From a bacterium (lineage in GTDB: Bacteria > Electryoneota > RPQS01 > DYHQ01): a stretch of DNA of 64,000 nt. The notes beneath the pieces were generated by a model. The model worked only from the letters and a program-made list of their open reading frames with translations. It was not told the origin of the DNA and searched no databases. The stretch lies in contig JAUXGA010000013.1 in assembly GCA_030622545.1 (NCBI GenBank), positions 1 through 64,000 on the forward strand. The letters are read 5' to 3'. This document shows positions 1-7,273 of the stretch, piece by piece. Each line of letters opens with the position of its first letter. Positions within the stretch are counted from its first letter, which is position 1. The position numbers and the translations under genes were made by a program.

Positions 1-165
1 CCGCACGACGACATCCGGAAGAAAAACCAAATCTTCCGTTTCATCAGCTCCATACTTCTCGAAATCATCATGCCCCTGCACCAACACCTGCGCTGGCGTC
101 ACGATGGATTCAAGATTTGGAATAACACGCTCAAATTTCTGTCGTACTGTCGTATGAATTTCCAT
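1..165 (-). CDS. FAD-binding oxidase, GlcD-like (N-terminus only)
   Basis: The first 55 codons of a gene that continues past the left edge of the window. It starts with ATG at 165. The peptide begins MEIHTTVRQKFERVIPNL and reaches a GADETEDLVFLPDVVVR-type segment. In glycolate-oxidase/D-lactate-dehydrogenase flavoproteins (FAD_binding_4 family) a similar stretch leads into the P-x-x-x-x-E-V strand at the start of the FAD-binding fold. The family oxidises 2-hydroxyacids. Only the pre-domain region is visible, so substrate and exact subfamily cannot be judged. It lies 20 bp downstream of the 186-785 gene on the same strand. Confidence 0.55.
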   Translation of the reverse strand, partial: MEIHTTVRQKFERVIPNLESIVTPAQVLVQGHDDFEKYGADETEDLVFLPDVVVR

Positions 166-185
166 TTTCAATAATTACCGAAAGT

Positions 186-785
186 TCACTTCTTCAATAG
201 ACAATCTAATTCTTTCTTCTTGCTAAGAAACCTCTCTTTTATTCTTTCTATTACTTCAGGGCAAAGAAATGAAATGTCACCTACTTGTTCGTATATCACG
301 TGAGGAGTTCTAGTTTTGCGATCACTATCTCTCTCTATGCGAAGTCTAATATGATCCTCAAAAAAACGCAATAATATATCAATATCACTTGGATCAATAA
401 GAGCATAATTGCTATCGAGGATCTCTTGAATCTTGATATTGTTCTGTTCAACAACGTGAATATATTCATTTTGAATATCTATTGTTACCTTGGTCTCCTT
501 ATCAAGAGTTTTCCTTACAAACTCGGCTGAACTCCATTCCTTCTTAACGAACTCTTCATCATAAGCTTTTCCGAATCTATCAGTGATCTCAAATAGTTTC
601 TCACTTTGAGAAACATAATAGTGAAGGGGCCCATACAAATTTCTTATCTGATCATTCAGAAACCTTATCCTACGTTCCTTTCTATCAGCACTTTGCACAC
701 GAGCCCAGTTTATTAAGGCACTTATAACACCTCCCCCAATGAAACTAACTACCAGAGCGACTACATTGAAATACGTTTGGCTCAT
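186..785 (-). CDS. Membrane-anchored protein of unknown function
   Basis: A 199-residue protein I do not recognise. One hydrophobic segment lies at about residues 7-27, followed by a basic stretch (ADRKERRIR). The remainder is charged, helix-rich and probably cytoplasmic, ending in KKKELDCLLKK. The ATG at 785 has a good ribosome site (AGAGGA, 8 bases away). A promoter candidate lies at 907-936. The gene is clearly more AT-rich than its neighbours and shows no link to the flanking metabolic genes, which suggests an accessory or recently acquired gene. Its layout (TM anchor plus helical domain) resembles many small anchored proteins of unknown function. Confidence 0.75.
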   Translation of the reverse strand: MSQTYFNVVALVVSFIGGGVISALINWARVQSADRKERRIRFLNDQIRNLYGPLHYYVSQSEKLFEITDRFGKAYDEEFVKKEWSSAEFVRKTLDKETKVTIDIQNEYIHVVEQNNIKIQEILDSNYALIDPSDIDILLRFFEDHIRLRIERDSDRKTRTPHVIYEQVGDISFLCPEVIERIKERFLSKKKELDCLLKK

Positions 786-906
786 GACGCGTTCCTCTGA
801 GTTCAGTAACTTCCCATTCCCATGTGGTTATTCTCTTTGTAGGAAAGCTCTAAGATAACGTGTTGAATAAATTCATCAGCTTTGAATTTATACTTCCGAA
901 GCTAAT

Positions 907-936
907 GTAATATGTGCAATATTTACACCAAGTCAA
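907..936 (-). promoter_or_regulatory. Sigma-70-type promoter for the 186-785 gene
   Basis: Minus strand: -35 TTGACT (931-936), an 18-bp spacer and -10 TATTAC (907-912). It would start a transcript near 900 with a leader of about 115 nt. It lies just beyond the stop of the lipoprotein gene at 969, in a 183-bp AT-rich gap with no other visible feature. Confidence 0.45.
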
Positions 937-968
937 CTACTCGCTAAAATATTCTTTCAGGTGTTCTG

Positions 969-1490
969 CTATTTCAGTGGCGCTTTTGAAAGTCGAACAT
1001 CATCAATCCATACAGTGCCTTTTCCATCGACAACGAGATTGAGTTTTATATTGTCAGGATTCTCACCCTTCTGAAGGAAAAACGGTGTTTCTTCCGTCGT
1101 CCAGTCTGTCGTTCCACTTAGAGGATTTTGAAGTCCTCGCGAAAAGAAATCTCCTTTTCCCGGAAAATGGCACAGCATTTCCAGATAGACTTTACCTTCA
1201 ATGTTTTCGGTGCGAAGGTGAGCCTGATAAATCAGGCGAGCTTCCTCGATATCAACATCGCCGAGTTCAAACAATCTTATCGTGGCGGCTTCTTCAACAG
1301 AAATCCGCAAGGAGCCATTGCCATCACTGGATACCGCCGGATCAATCTCGACGCCGGTTTGGGTGATGATACTTTCCATGTTGTCGATGGGAAAGTGCAG
1401 CAATTCTGTCACTTGCTCGGATGATTTTGAACAACTGAGAAAACAGAATGTGGCAATGCACATTCCCAGAAGAACAAAAAGATTTCTCAT
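969..1490 (-). CDS. Lipoprotein with carbohydrate-binding-like beta-sandwich
   Basis: A 173-residue lipoprotein. A type II signal peptide ends in the lipobox FLSC, making Cys20 the lipidated residue. The mature part runs from a segment like FPIDNMESI to the ending GTVWIDDVRLSKAPLK. The terminal WIDDV strand, together with ARLIYQAHLRTENI and PGKGDFFSRG, is typical of CBM4/9/22-like jelly-roll modules. It therefore probably binds a glycan or sits in an envelope complex, which is inference from fold only. The ATG at 1490 is preceded by AGAGGAG. acyP is 32 bp upstream on the same strand, so the two are probably co-transcribed. Confidence 0.75.
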   Translation of the reverse strand: MRNLFVLLGMCIATFCFLSCSKSSEQVTELLHFPIDNMESIITQTGVEIDPAVSSDGNGSLRISVEEAATIRLFELGDVDIEEARLIYQAHLRTENIEGKVYLEMLCHFPGKGDFFSRGLQNPLSGTTDWTTEETPFFLQKGENPDNIKLNLVVDGKGTVWIDDVRLSKAPLK

Positions 1491-1522
1491 TTCCGATACT
1501 CCTCTGTGTTTAGTTCTATAAA

Positions 1523-1807
1523 TTAATAACGAACGTGAAATCCGCTCGCATCTCCAATAGGTTCGAGCCAGTTAATTTTAAGGTCCTTGACATGGGCGGC
1601 GCGCGGACCGACCTTCATCGCTTTAATGAGTGCTTCAACTGCTGAGCGATTGCCTTCGACTTCCGCTTCTACATCTCCTGTAGGCAGATTGCGAACCCAT
1701 CCCGCGAGTCCGAGTCGTTCGGCCTGCTCGGATGTGAAATAGCGATAGCAGACTCCCTGCACCAAGCCTGAAGCGACAATATGTGCGCGAACCGTTGACT
1801 CACTCAT
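1523..1807 (-). CDS. acyP: Acylphosphatase
   Basis: A 94-residue enzyme that hydrolyses acyl-phosphates such as acetyl-phosphate and carbamoyl-phosphate. The family signature is complete: GLVQGVCYRYFT contains the phosphate-binding Arg22, and GWVRNLPTGDVEAEVEG contains the catalytic Asn40. The length is standard and the protein is cytosolic. It is probably co-transcribed with the lipoprotein gene at 969. It is separated from asnS by a 177-bp gap that holds an interspersed repeat. The presence of acetate kinase elsewhere in the window makes acetyl-phosphate a plausible substrate. Confidence 0.95.
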   Translation of the reverse strand: MSESTVRAHIVASGLVQGVCYRYFTSEQAERLGLAGWVRNLPTGDVEAEVEGNRSAVEALIKAMKVGPRAAHVKDLKINWLEPIGDASGFHVRY

Positions 1808-1850
1808 GTGATAACCAATTCAATCATAGAACGTATTTCAAAAACATCAC

Positions 1851-1979
1851 ATTCCGGCCGGGTTACGCGCGATAACATAGCGAGACGTAGGGGCGTACCC
1901 AAGTGTGCGCCCGTTTTTATCAATCAAATAATCTTGCGGGCAGACACGTGGGTCAGCCCCTACACCCGGTTCGGCGGGA
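1851..1979 (+). repeat. 73-bp structured repeat family, copy A (expanded, interrupted)
   Basis: The left end ATTCCGGCCGGGTTACG is identical to copies B, C and D. The right end ACCCGGTTCGGCGGGA matches their right end with small changes. The usual interior is replaced by a palindromic insert (1887-1963), giving 129 bp instead of 73. The outer stem pairs GCCGGGT with ACCCGGT, where the outermost pair is a G-T wobble on the plus strand. It lies between asnS and acyP, in the same orientation as the other copies. Confidence 0.75.
1887..1963. repeat. Palindromic insert nested in repeat copy A
   Basis: Two 27-nt arms, 1887-1913 and 1937-1963, form an imperfect inverted repeat (22 of 27 positions match). 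The left arm starts GTAGGGGCGTACCC and the right arm, reverse complemented, starts GTAGGGGCTGACCC. The 23-nt AT-rich loop lies at 1914-1936. It looks like a short palindromic intergenic unit or MITE-like element that landed inside the 73-bp repeat. The left arm follows GCGAGAC directly, and the right arm abuts the ACCCGG of the outer repeat. Confidence 0.75.
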
Positions 1980-1984
1980 AGCTC

Positions 1985-3274
1985 TTAGGGTTTCATACGA
2001 TGCAGCATTCGCGGGAAGGGGATTGTTTCCCGGACATGCGGCAATCCGCATATCCATCCCACGGTGCGCTCGAGCCCCAACCCAAAACCGGCATGCGGGA
2101 CGGTGCCGTACTTTCGCAAATCAAGATACCAATTGAAGGCTTCGAGCGGCAGATTGTGCGCTTTGATTTTTTTCACCAGCGTATCGTAATCGTCTTCACG
2201 CTGTCCGCCGCCAATAATCTCGCCTTTCCCTTCCGGCGCGAGCATATCGAAACCGAGCGCCAGTCGTTCATCCTCCGGATCACTCTTCATGTAGAACGCC
2301 TTGATTTCCGCAGGGAAACGATGCACCATGACCGGAGCATCAAACTGCGATGAAACGACCGTCTCTTCATCTCCCCCAAAATCATCACCCCATTCAATAG
2401 GATGACCGGCTTTCTTAATGATGTCAACACACTCCGTATAAGTGATGCGAGGAAAAGGTTTTTTTATTTTTTCCAACGGAGCGGTGTCGCGCTCGATTGT
2501 TTTTAATTCCTCTTGTCGATTTTCAAGCACGCGCTCGATGATATAGGAAATGAAATCTTCCGCAAGCTCCATATCTCCTTCCAAATCAAGATAGGCCACT
2601 TCCGGTTCGACCATCCAGAATTCAATCAGGTGGCGGCGCGTTTTGCTTTTTTCCGCGCGGAATGTCGGGCCGAAACAGTACACCTTCCCCAACGCCATCG
2701 CTCCGGACTCGGCGTAGAGTTGACCGGATTGAGCAAGATAAGCTTTTTCGCCGAAATATTCGGTTTCAAAAAGTGTTGACGTACCTTCACACGCAGATGG
2801 CGTAAAAATCGGTGTATCGTACAACGTGAATCCGCGGTTATCGAAAAAATCCCGTATCGCCCGAATAATTTCGTGCCGCAGGCGCAGAATGGCAACTTGC
2901 CGGCGACTGCGAACCCATAGATGCCGATTCTCCATCAGGAATGCCGTCCCATGCTCCTTGAGCGAAATCGGATACTCATCCGCGCGCCCGATTAATTCAA
3001 GATGTTTCACGTCCAATTCAAAACCACCCGGAGCGCGCTTGTCCGCTCTTGCCACTCCGGTGACAACAATGGAGGATTCCTGCGTAAGAGTGTCAATCAA
3101 TTCAAAGGTCTCCTCGCCGACATCCGCTCGTGACGCCACGCATTGAATCGTTCCCGTCCCGTCGCGCAGCAGTAGAAAGCGTATTTTGCCGCCGGAGCGA
3201 GCGTTATAAAGCCAGCCCTTAAGTGTGACAGTTTCACCATCATGGGCAGCAATTTCAGAAATCATGGTTTGCAT
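1985..3274 (-). CDS. asnS: Asparaginyl-tRNA synthetase
   Basis: A class IIb synthetase of 429 residues that charges tRNA-Asn. The N-terminal OB-fold anticodon-binding domain covers about 1-105 ([29 protein letters not shown]). The catalytic domain carries motif 2 ([15 protein letters not shown], then [10 protein letters not shown]) and motif 3 ([16 protein letters not shown]). The ending [14 protein letters not shown] and the FWMVEPE segment fit AsnRS better than the archaeal-type AspRS, which is the main alternative. The ATG at 3274 has AGGA 8 bases upstream. The gene is the fourth in purM-plsY-gpsA-asnS, 17 bp after gpsA. Confidence 0.93.
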   Translation of the reverse strand: MQTMISEIAAHDGETVTLKGWLYNARSGGKIRFLLLRDGTGTIQCVASRADVGEETFELIDTLTQESSIVVTGVARADKRAPGGFELDVKHLELIGRADEYPISLKEHGTAFLMENRHLWVRSRRQVAILRLRHEIIRAIRDFFDNRGFTLYDTPIFTPSACEGTSTLFETEYFGEKAYLAQSGQLYAESGAMALGKVYCFGPTFRAEKSKTRRHLIEFWMVEPEVAYLDLEGDMELAEDFISYIIERVLENRQEELKTIERDTAPLEKIKKPFPRITYTECVDIIKKAGHPIEWGDDFGGDEETVVSSQFDAPVMVHRFPAEIKAFYMKSDPEDERLALGFDMLAPEGKGEIIGGGQREDDYDTLVKKIKAHNLPLEAFNWYLDLRKYGTVPHAGFGLGLERTVGWICGLPHVRETIPFPRMLHRMKP

Positions 3275-3291
3275 GTACTACATCCTGACTG

Positions 3292-4284
3292 TTAATCTTC
3301 CACTTTTAATTTGCGCAGCATCAATTCTTCGACAGCCTGACGCGGCACTTTTCCTTCGAACAAAACCTGACATATTGCCTTCGTAATCGGCATGGCAATG
3401 CCGTGGCGCTGAGCTAATTCGAGAGCCGCTTGTGCTGTCGGGACTCCCTCAGCAGTCATTACCATTTCACGCAGAATCTCGTCCAATTTCCAACCTTTTG
3501 CCAGCACTTCTCCGACACGATGATTTCGGCTGAGAGGACTGGTGCAGGTTGTAATCAAATCTCCCATGCCCGAGAGACCCGCGAACGTGACGCGCTTCCC
3601 GCCAAGAGTTTCTCCCAACTTGGAGATTTCAACCAGTCCGCGGGTAATCAACGCTCCTTTTATATTCATGCCGAGTTCCAGACCGTCGCAAATTCCGGCA
3701 GCCAGAGCGATAATATTTTTCAAGGCTCCCGCCAGTTCAACTCCAACCACATCTTCGCTGGCATAAACGCGAAAGAATGCTGTGGAAAAAGTTTCCTGCA
3801 TCTCCCGCGCATTTTCGAGATGCTGTGAAGCAATGACGACAGAAGCCGGGAGCTTCTGCGCCACTTCGTTCGCGAGACTGGGGCCGGATAAAACACCATA
3901 ACTTATTTCAGCAGGCAATTCTTCCGCGACAATCTGCGAAACGCGCTTTAAGGATTTCAGTTCGATTCCTTTCACCGCGCTGACAAGGAAACGCGCACGC
4001 AGGGGATGCGCCGCGACCTGACGGCAGACAGAACGCGCAACCTGACAGGGAACGACAAGGAGAAGCATGTCGGCGTCTTGGAGAGCTTCGTCCAACCGAT
4101 GCGTTACCATGATGGAGTCCGGCAAACGCACGCCGGGAAGATAAAGACGATTTTCTCGTTGCTTCGCTAGTTCCTCCGCCAAATCTTTGCGATATTCCCA
4201 GAGACGAACGGAGAACCGCTTTTGCGCAAGCAGGATTGTTAGCGTCGTTCCCCAATTCCCTGCACCTAAGCAAGCGATGTTCAT
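3292..4284 (-). CDS. gpsA: NAD(P)+-dependent glycerol-3-phosphate dehydrogenase
   Basis: A 330-residue cytosolic enzyme that reduces dihydroxyacetone phosphate to sn-glycerol-3-phosphate, the backbone of phospholipids. The Rossmann motif GAGNWGTTL sits at residues 8-16. SAVKGIE, YGVLSGPSLANEVA, GALKNIIALAAGICDGLELG and LSGMGDLITTCTS are family blocks covering substrate-binding and catalytic Lys regions. The length is typical. Its start overlaps the plsY stop by four bases (ATGA). Together the two genes supply and then acylate glycerol-3-phosphate. Confidence 0.97.
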   Translation of the reverse strand: MNIACLGAGNWGTTLTILLAQKRFSVRLWEYRKDLAEELAKQRENRLYLPGVRLPDSIMVTHRLDEALQDADMLLLVVPCQVARSVCRQVAAHPLRARFLVSAVKGIELKSLKRVSQIVAEELPAEISYGVLSGPSLANEVAQKLPASVVIASQHLENAREMQETFSTAFFRVYASEDVVGVELAGALKNIIALAAGICDGLELGMNIKGALITRGLVEISKLGETLGGKRVTFAGLSGMGDLITTCTSPLSRNHRVGEVLAKGWKLDEILREMVMTAEGVPTAQAALELAQRHGIAMPITKAICQVLFEGKVPRQAVEELMLRKLKVED

Positions 4285-4892
4285 GGAGTCTCTCTGTCAA
4301 ATGGCGAGAATTCGTTTCCCGCAAAAAGCCGAGTAATATTGGTTCGATGCGTATAAATCAGAAAAAGAGCGAAGACGATGCTTGCGATTTTCAACTCTAT
4401 GGAGTGCCCACCTGAGAGCCAGATCAACATAGGGAAAGCAATCGCGCCGCTCATGGATGCAATCGAAACAATGCGAAAAGCGATGAAGATTACGAGCCAG
4501 ATTCCCATACAAATCAAGACGCTCGACCAATCCAGAGCTAACAGCACACCCGCGGCTGTCCCGACACCTTTGCCGCCGCGAAAACCGGCGAAGATTGTCC
4601 ATACATGTCCACTGACCGCTGCTGCGCCAATTAGTACCCTTCCAAGTTCAAACTGTTCCGGCGCAAACATGGCAGGTGCAAGCAACACGACCGGCAAGTA
4701 GCCCTTCAAAATATCGATGAGGAGTACAAACACACCCCATTTGTACCCCAAAACGCGCGCGACATTCGTCGCTCCCATGCTTTTGGAGCCGATTTTTCGC
4801 GGGTCGGTTCTTTTGAGAATGCGACAGAAAAGTATGCCGGTCGGAATCGCTCCTATGAAGTAGCTGATGATTATTGCGACGATAAAAATCAT
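4281..4892 (-). CDS. plsY: Acyl-phosphate:glycerol-3-phosphate acyltransferase
   Basis: A 203-residue inner-membrane enzyme with about five membrane segments. It transfers an acyl chain from acyl-phosphate to glycerol-3-phosphate, the first committed step of phospholipid synthesis. The conserved loops are present: GSKSMGATNVARVLG, GHVWTIFAGFRGGKGVGTAAG and the C-terminal THRTNITRLFAGNE. The gene overlaps purM upstream and gpsA downstream by four bases each, so the three are translationally coupled. Confidence 0.96.
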   Translation of the reverse strand: MIFIVAIIISYFIGAIPTGILFCRILKRTDPRKIGSKSMGATNVARVLGYKWGVFVLLIDILKGYLPVVLLAPAMFAPEQFELGRVLIGAAAVSGHVWTIFAGFRGGKGVGTAAGVLLALDWSSVLICMGIWLVIFIAFRIVSIASMSGAIAFPMLIWLSGGHSIELKIASIVFALFLIYTHRTNITRLFAGNEFSPFDRETP

Positions 4893-5884
4893 GCGACCAC
4901 CCGACCTATGGAGAAAGCTTCTTCACCCTGAGCAAGCAATTGCTGCAACACTGTTTTTCCCGCGTCCGGACGAATAATCAGAATGTAACCGATGCCCAAA
5001 TTGAAAACGCGGCGCATTTCTTCTTCTGCAACCTTTCCTTCCGATGTAATTTTTTCAAAGATAGGCAACCGTGGCCACGAGTTCCAGTCAATCTCAACAC
5101 GCAATCCCTTCGGGATAACACGGGAAACATTTCCGATGATACCGCCGCCTGTGATATGAGCCATCGCATGGAGGAAATCCTGCTCTAAAAACGGTCGGAC
5201 AAGTTCGAGGTAAGAGCGATGAGGTTTCAACAATGCATCTGCCGTTGACTCGCCAAGCGCCGAATCCGTCTGACTCAGTTCTTTCGTTTCGAAAATTTTC
5301 CGCACCAGACTGTAGCCATTCGTATGTAAACCGTTCGAAGGCAATCCGAGCAGGATGTCTCCGGCCTCTACGCGCCTTCCATCGATAATCGCATCTTCCC
5401 CCACCCAGCCGATAATCGTTCCCGCAAGGTCGAAGTCCGACTTTCGATACAGGTCGGGCATCTCAGCCGTCTCACCTCCGATAAGACTGACGCCGCTTGC
5501 CCGGCAGGCGCGCGCTAATCCTTCAGCGATGGCTTCGACTTTTTTGACATCCAGACTGCCGAATGCCATATAGTCTAAAAAGAAGAGCGGCAAAGCGCCA
5601 CAACATAGAATGTCATTGATGCAATGATTGACGAGGTCCTCGCCTATACTACTCAGGCGGTTCAGTTTATTCGCGAGGATTAGCTTTGTACCGACACCGT
5701 CGGTGCTGGCTACGAGGACAGATTTGGCAGGCCCCGAGTCCGGGAGCCGAAAAAAACCTCCGAAGTGGCCAAGTCCCCGCAGAACGGAAGGAGTGAACGT
5801 CGTTTTAGCTAATGCGGCGATGGCTTTCGCAGCCGCATCTCCTCTTTCGATGTCCACGCCGGCTTTGCGGTAGTCAATTGTCAT
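4889..5884 (-). CDS. purM: Phosphoribosylformylglycinamidine cyclo-ligase (AIR synthetase)
   Basis: A 331-residue enzyme that makes 5-aminoimidazole ribonucleotide from FGAM and ATP in purine synthesis. The N-terminal DYRKAGVDIERGD segment, VASTDGVGTKLILA, MNDI-like NHCINDILCCGA, LIGGETAEMPDLY and HITGGGIIGN are all family blocks. The length is standard. A consensus promoter ends only five bases before the ATG, and no ribosome site is visible, so the message is probably leaderless. It is the first gene of purM-plsY-gpsA-asnS. Confidence 0.97.
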   Translation of the reverse strand: MTIDYRKAGVDIERGDAAAKAIAALAKTTFTPSVLRGLGHFGGFFRLPDSGPAKSVLVASTDGVGTKLILANKLNRLSSIGEDLVNHCINDILCCGALPLFFLDYMAFGSLDVKKVEAIAEGLARACRASGVSLIGGETAEMPDLYRKSDFDLAGTIIGWVGEDAIIDGRRVEAGDILLGLPSNGLHTNGYSLVRKIFETKELSQTDSALGESTADALLKPHRSYLELVRPFLEQDFLHAMAHITGGGIIGNVSRVIPKGLRVEIDWNSWPRLPIFEKITSEGKVAEEEMRRVFNLGIGYILIIRPDAGKTVLQQLLAQGEEAFSIGRVVA

Positions 5885-5889
5885 ATCTA

Positions 5890-5918
5890 ATTTTACGAAT
5901 TTCGCGTTCCATTGTCAA
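5890..5918 (-). promoter_or_regulatory. Strong promoter of purM, predicting a leaderless transcript
   Basis: Minus strand: -35 TTGACA (5913-5918), a 17-bp spacer and -10 TAAAAT (5890-5895). The purM ATG begins at 5884, so transcription would start at or within a base or two of the A of the ATG. The ten bases before the ATG contain no Shine-Dalgarno-like sequence. The -10 context TTCGTAAAATTA is shared with the porU promoter. Confidence 0.75.
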
Positions 5919-5976
5919 GGAAAAAGAATAATGCCTTGAATTTGAGCAAAAATCTGTTATATTGCAATGGTCTCAG

Positions 5977-6049
5977 ATTCCGGCCGGGTTACGCACAATA
6001 AGTTCGTCGCTTGGCGCAAAAGAAACAGTGCTGAACCCGGCTCGGCGGA
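5977..6049 (+). repeat. 73-bp structured repeat family, copy B
   Basis: Starts ATTCCGGCCGGGTTACG and ends GAACCCGGCTCGGCGGA. The outer stem GCCGGGTT/AACCCGGC is perfect. The inner stem GCAC/GTGC and a small CGC-TTG-GCG hairpin follow. It is 89% identical to copy C, and all eight differences are transitions. It lies between the purM promoter and the tRNA-Leu terminator. Confidence 0.85.
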
Positions 6050-6077
6050 GATATCTGCTATCTCTACTACAGGCATG

Positions 6078-6104
6078 AAAAAGCCCCGCAGGAATTTGCG
6101 GGGC
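6078..6104 (-). terminator. Rho-independent terminator of tRNA-Leu
   Basis: On the minus strand a perfect 8-bp stem, GCCCCGCA/TGCGGGGC, has a six-base loop and a run of five T. It starts 10 bases after the tRNA 3' end. Confidence 0.9.
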
Positions 6105-6113
6105 GAGCACAGG

Positions 6114-6198
6114 TGCCGAGGGCCGGACTCGAACCGGCATGGGGCCAAGCCCCGGGAGATTTTGAGTCTCCTGCGTCTACCAATTTCACCACCCCGGC
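6114..6198 (-). tRNA. tRNA-Leu (anticodon CAA)
   Basis: An 85-nt class II tRNA. The acceptor stem GCCGGGG pairs with CCTCGGC (one G-T). The anticodon stem GGAGA/TCTCC encloses the loop CTCAAAA, so the anticodon is CAA and it reads UUG. The variable arm is long (GGGGC-TT-GCCCC type), and the T arm is GCCGG-TTCGAGT-CCGGC. The discriminator is A. The 3' CCA is not encoded (ACCT follows), so a CCA-adding enzyme is needed. It has its own promoter (6306-6334), about 100 nt of leader and a terminator. Confidence 0.95.
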
Positions 6199-6210
6199 GA
6201 TACCGAAAAA

Positions 6211-6281
6211 AACCACCGGTGAAAACGGAGCTTGATAATCGTGGGGGGCCAATTATCGAAGCAAACGCAACTCCGGTGGTT
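6211..6281. repeat. Nested inverted repeat in the tRNA-Leu leader
   Basis: Outer perfect 9-bp arms AACCACCGG (6211-6219) and CCGGTGGTT (6273-6281) enclose a second pair, GATAAT/ATTATC, around a G-rich loop. TTGATAAT occurs twice as a direct repeat. It lies between the promoter and the mature tRNA, so it would fold in the precursor and may guide 5' processing. It could also be an operator. Confidence 0.6.
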
Positions 6282-6305
6282 GATAATCTGTCTTTTGCAT
6301 CGTTA

Positions 6306-6334
6306 AATATACAACCTTAAAAAGAAAAAATCAA
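6306..6334 (-). promoter_or_regulatory. Promoter of tRNA-Leu
   Basis: Minus strand: -35 TTGATT (6329-6334), exactly 17 bp of spacer, then -10 TATATT (6306-6311). The predicted start near 6299 gives a leader of about 100 nt before the tRNA. Confidence 0.7.
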
Positions 6335-6384
6335 GCGCTTTCTTTGGAAAGTCCTTCAGAATTCGCTTTTCGCCATTTTAGAGA

Positions 6385-6492
6385 GATTCTAATAGAATCC
6401 CGCTAATTCGCTATTGCGATAGATGCGCCCTAATCTATTGATTAATATAACATTATATAGTCTTGCGGCTTTTCAGTCTTTTAGAATTCTAA
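6385..6492. promoter_or_regulatory. Operator-like palindromes upstream of nfi
   Basis: The 228-bp AT-rich gap between the tRNA promoter and nfi holds two perfect or near-perfect palindromes with a shared core. One is GATTCTAATAGAATC (6385-6399, seven-base arms). The other is TTAGAATTCTAA (6481-6492). Both contain AGAAT/ATTCT. A weaker one, CTATTGCGATAG, lies between them. I found no convincing plus-strand promoter here. They may bind a repressor controlling nfi-thyX, or be chance in AT-rich DNA. Confidence 0.35.
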
Positions 6493-6562
6493 CACATTGC
6501 ATTCCATAATCCGCCATATTCAAAATCTTTCTTCATGAATCCAAATATCGAACAAGAAAAGA

Positions 6563-7270
6563 ATGCCTAACTCTAACATACTTCAGCACAAAGAGGATTC
6601 CGATTATCCCATATATGCCTCTTCACCCGCGGAAGCCAAACAACTGCAAAGGACTTTAAGACAACGTGTCAAAATTGCTCCTCTCCCATCACAAATCAAG
6701 ACGATTGCCGGGGCGGATGTATCGTTTAACCTGAAATCCAACTGGGGTGTTGGCGGTGTCGTCGTGTGTGATGCGGAGACATTTGATGTTCTTGATTCTG
6801 CTACGTTCCAGAGTGTTCTTTCGTTCCCCTATATTCCCGGTTTTCTCAGTTTTCGTGAGCTTCCTCTGATACTACCCGCGTTCAAGAAGCTGTCACGACA
6901 GCCGGATTTAGTCCTGTGCGATGGGCAAGGATTTGCTCATCCTCGAAGATTCGGACTTGCTTGCCATTTAGGAGTTGCGCTAAATTGCCCTTCTATCGGC
7001 TGTGCGAAGAGTCGTTTAATCGGCGAGCATGCAGAACCCGAGCGGATACGAGGTTCGCGAGTACCGCTGACCTTTGAAGAAGAGGAAATCGGCGTCGTAT
7101 TACGCACGCGTACAGGCGTCGCACCGCTTTATATTTCTATCGGTCACAAAATCACGTTGCCTGAGGCAATCGATTGGACACTGCGAACGACCGGGCGCTA
7201 TCGCTTGCCGGAGCCGATTCGCGCCGCTCATAAACTCGTCAATAAAATTCGTCAACAAATAAGTGAATAA
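6563..7270 (+). CDS. nfi: Endonuclease V
   Basis: A 235-residue repair nuclease that cuts the second phosphodiester bond 3' to hypoxanthine (deaminated adenine). The catalytic set is visible: Asp52 in GADVSFN, the wedge segment PYIPGFLSFRELP with Glu99, Asp120 in CDGQGFAHPR, and His126. Spacing agrees with known family members. The N-terminus is about ten residues longer than usual. The ATG at 6563 is preceded by a purine stretch, AAGAAAAGA. The stop is three bases before thyX, so the two are co-transcribed, a DNA-repair/dTMP pair. Confidence 0.93.
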   Translation: MPNSNILQHKEDSDYPIYASSPAEAKQLQRTLRQRVKIAPLPSQIKTIAGADVSFNLKSNWGVGGVVVCDAETFDVLDSATFQSVLSFPYIPGFLSFRELPLILPAFKKLSRQPDLVLCDGQGFAHPRRFGLACHLGVALNCPSIGCAKSRLIGEHAEPERIRGSRVPLTFEEEEIGVVLRTRTGVAPLYISIGHKITLPEAIDWTLRTTGRYRLPEPIRAAHKLVNKIRQQISE

Positions 7271-7273
7271 TCC

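Noticed and set aside
1808-2353. A 181-codon plus-strand frame running from copy A of the repeat into asnS
   Set aside because: It is antisense to a clear asnS and begins inside a repeat element.
1985-3274. Reading the synthetase as an AspRS of the archaeal type
   Set aside because: The FWMVEPE block and the ETIPFPR ending fit AsnRS better.
6067-6252. A 61-residue minus-strand frame containing GVVKLVDAGDSKSPG
   Set aside because: It is the translation of the tRNA-Leu gene, a well-known false reading frame.
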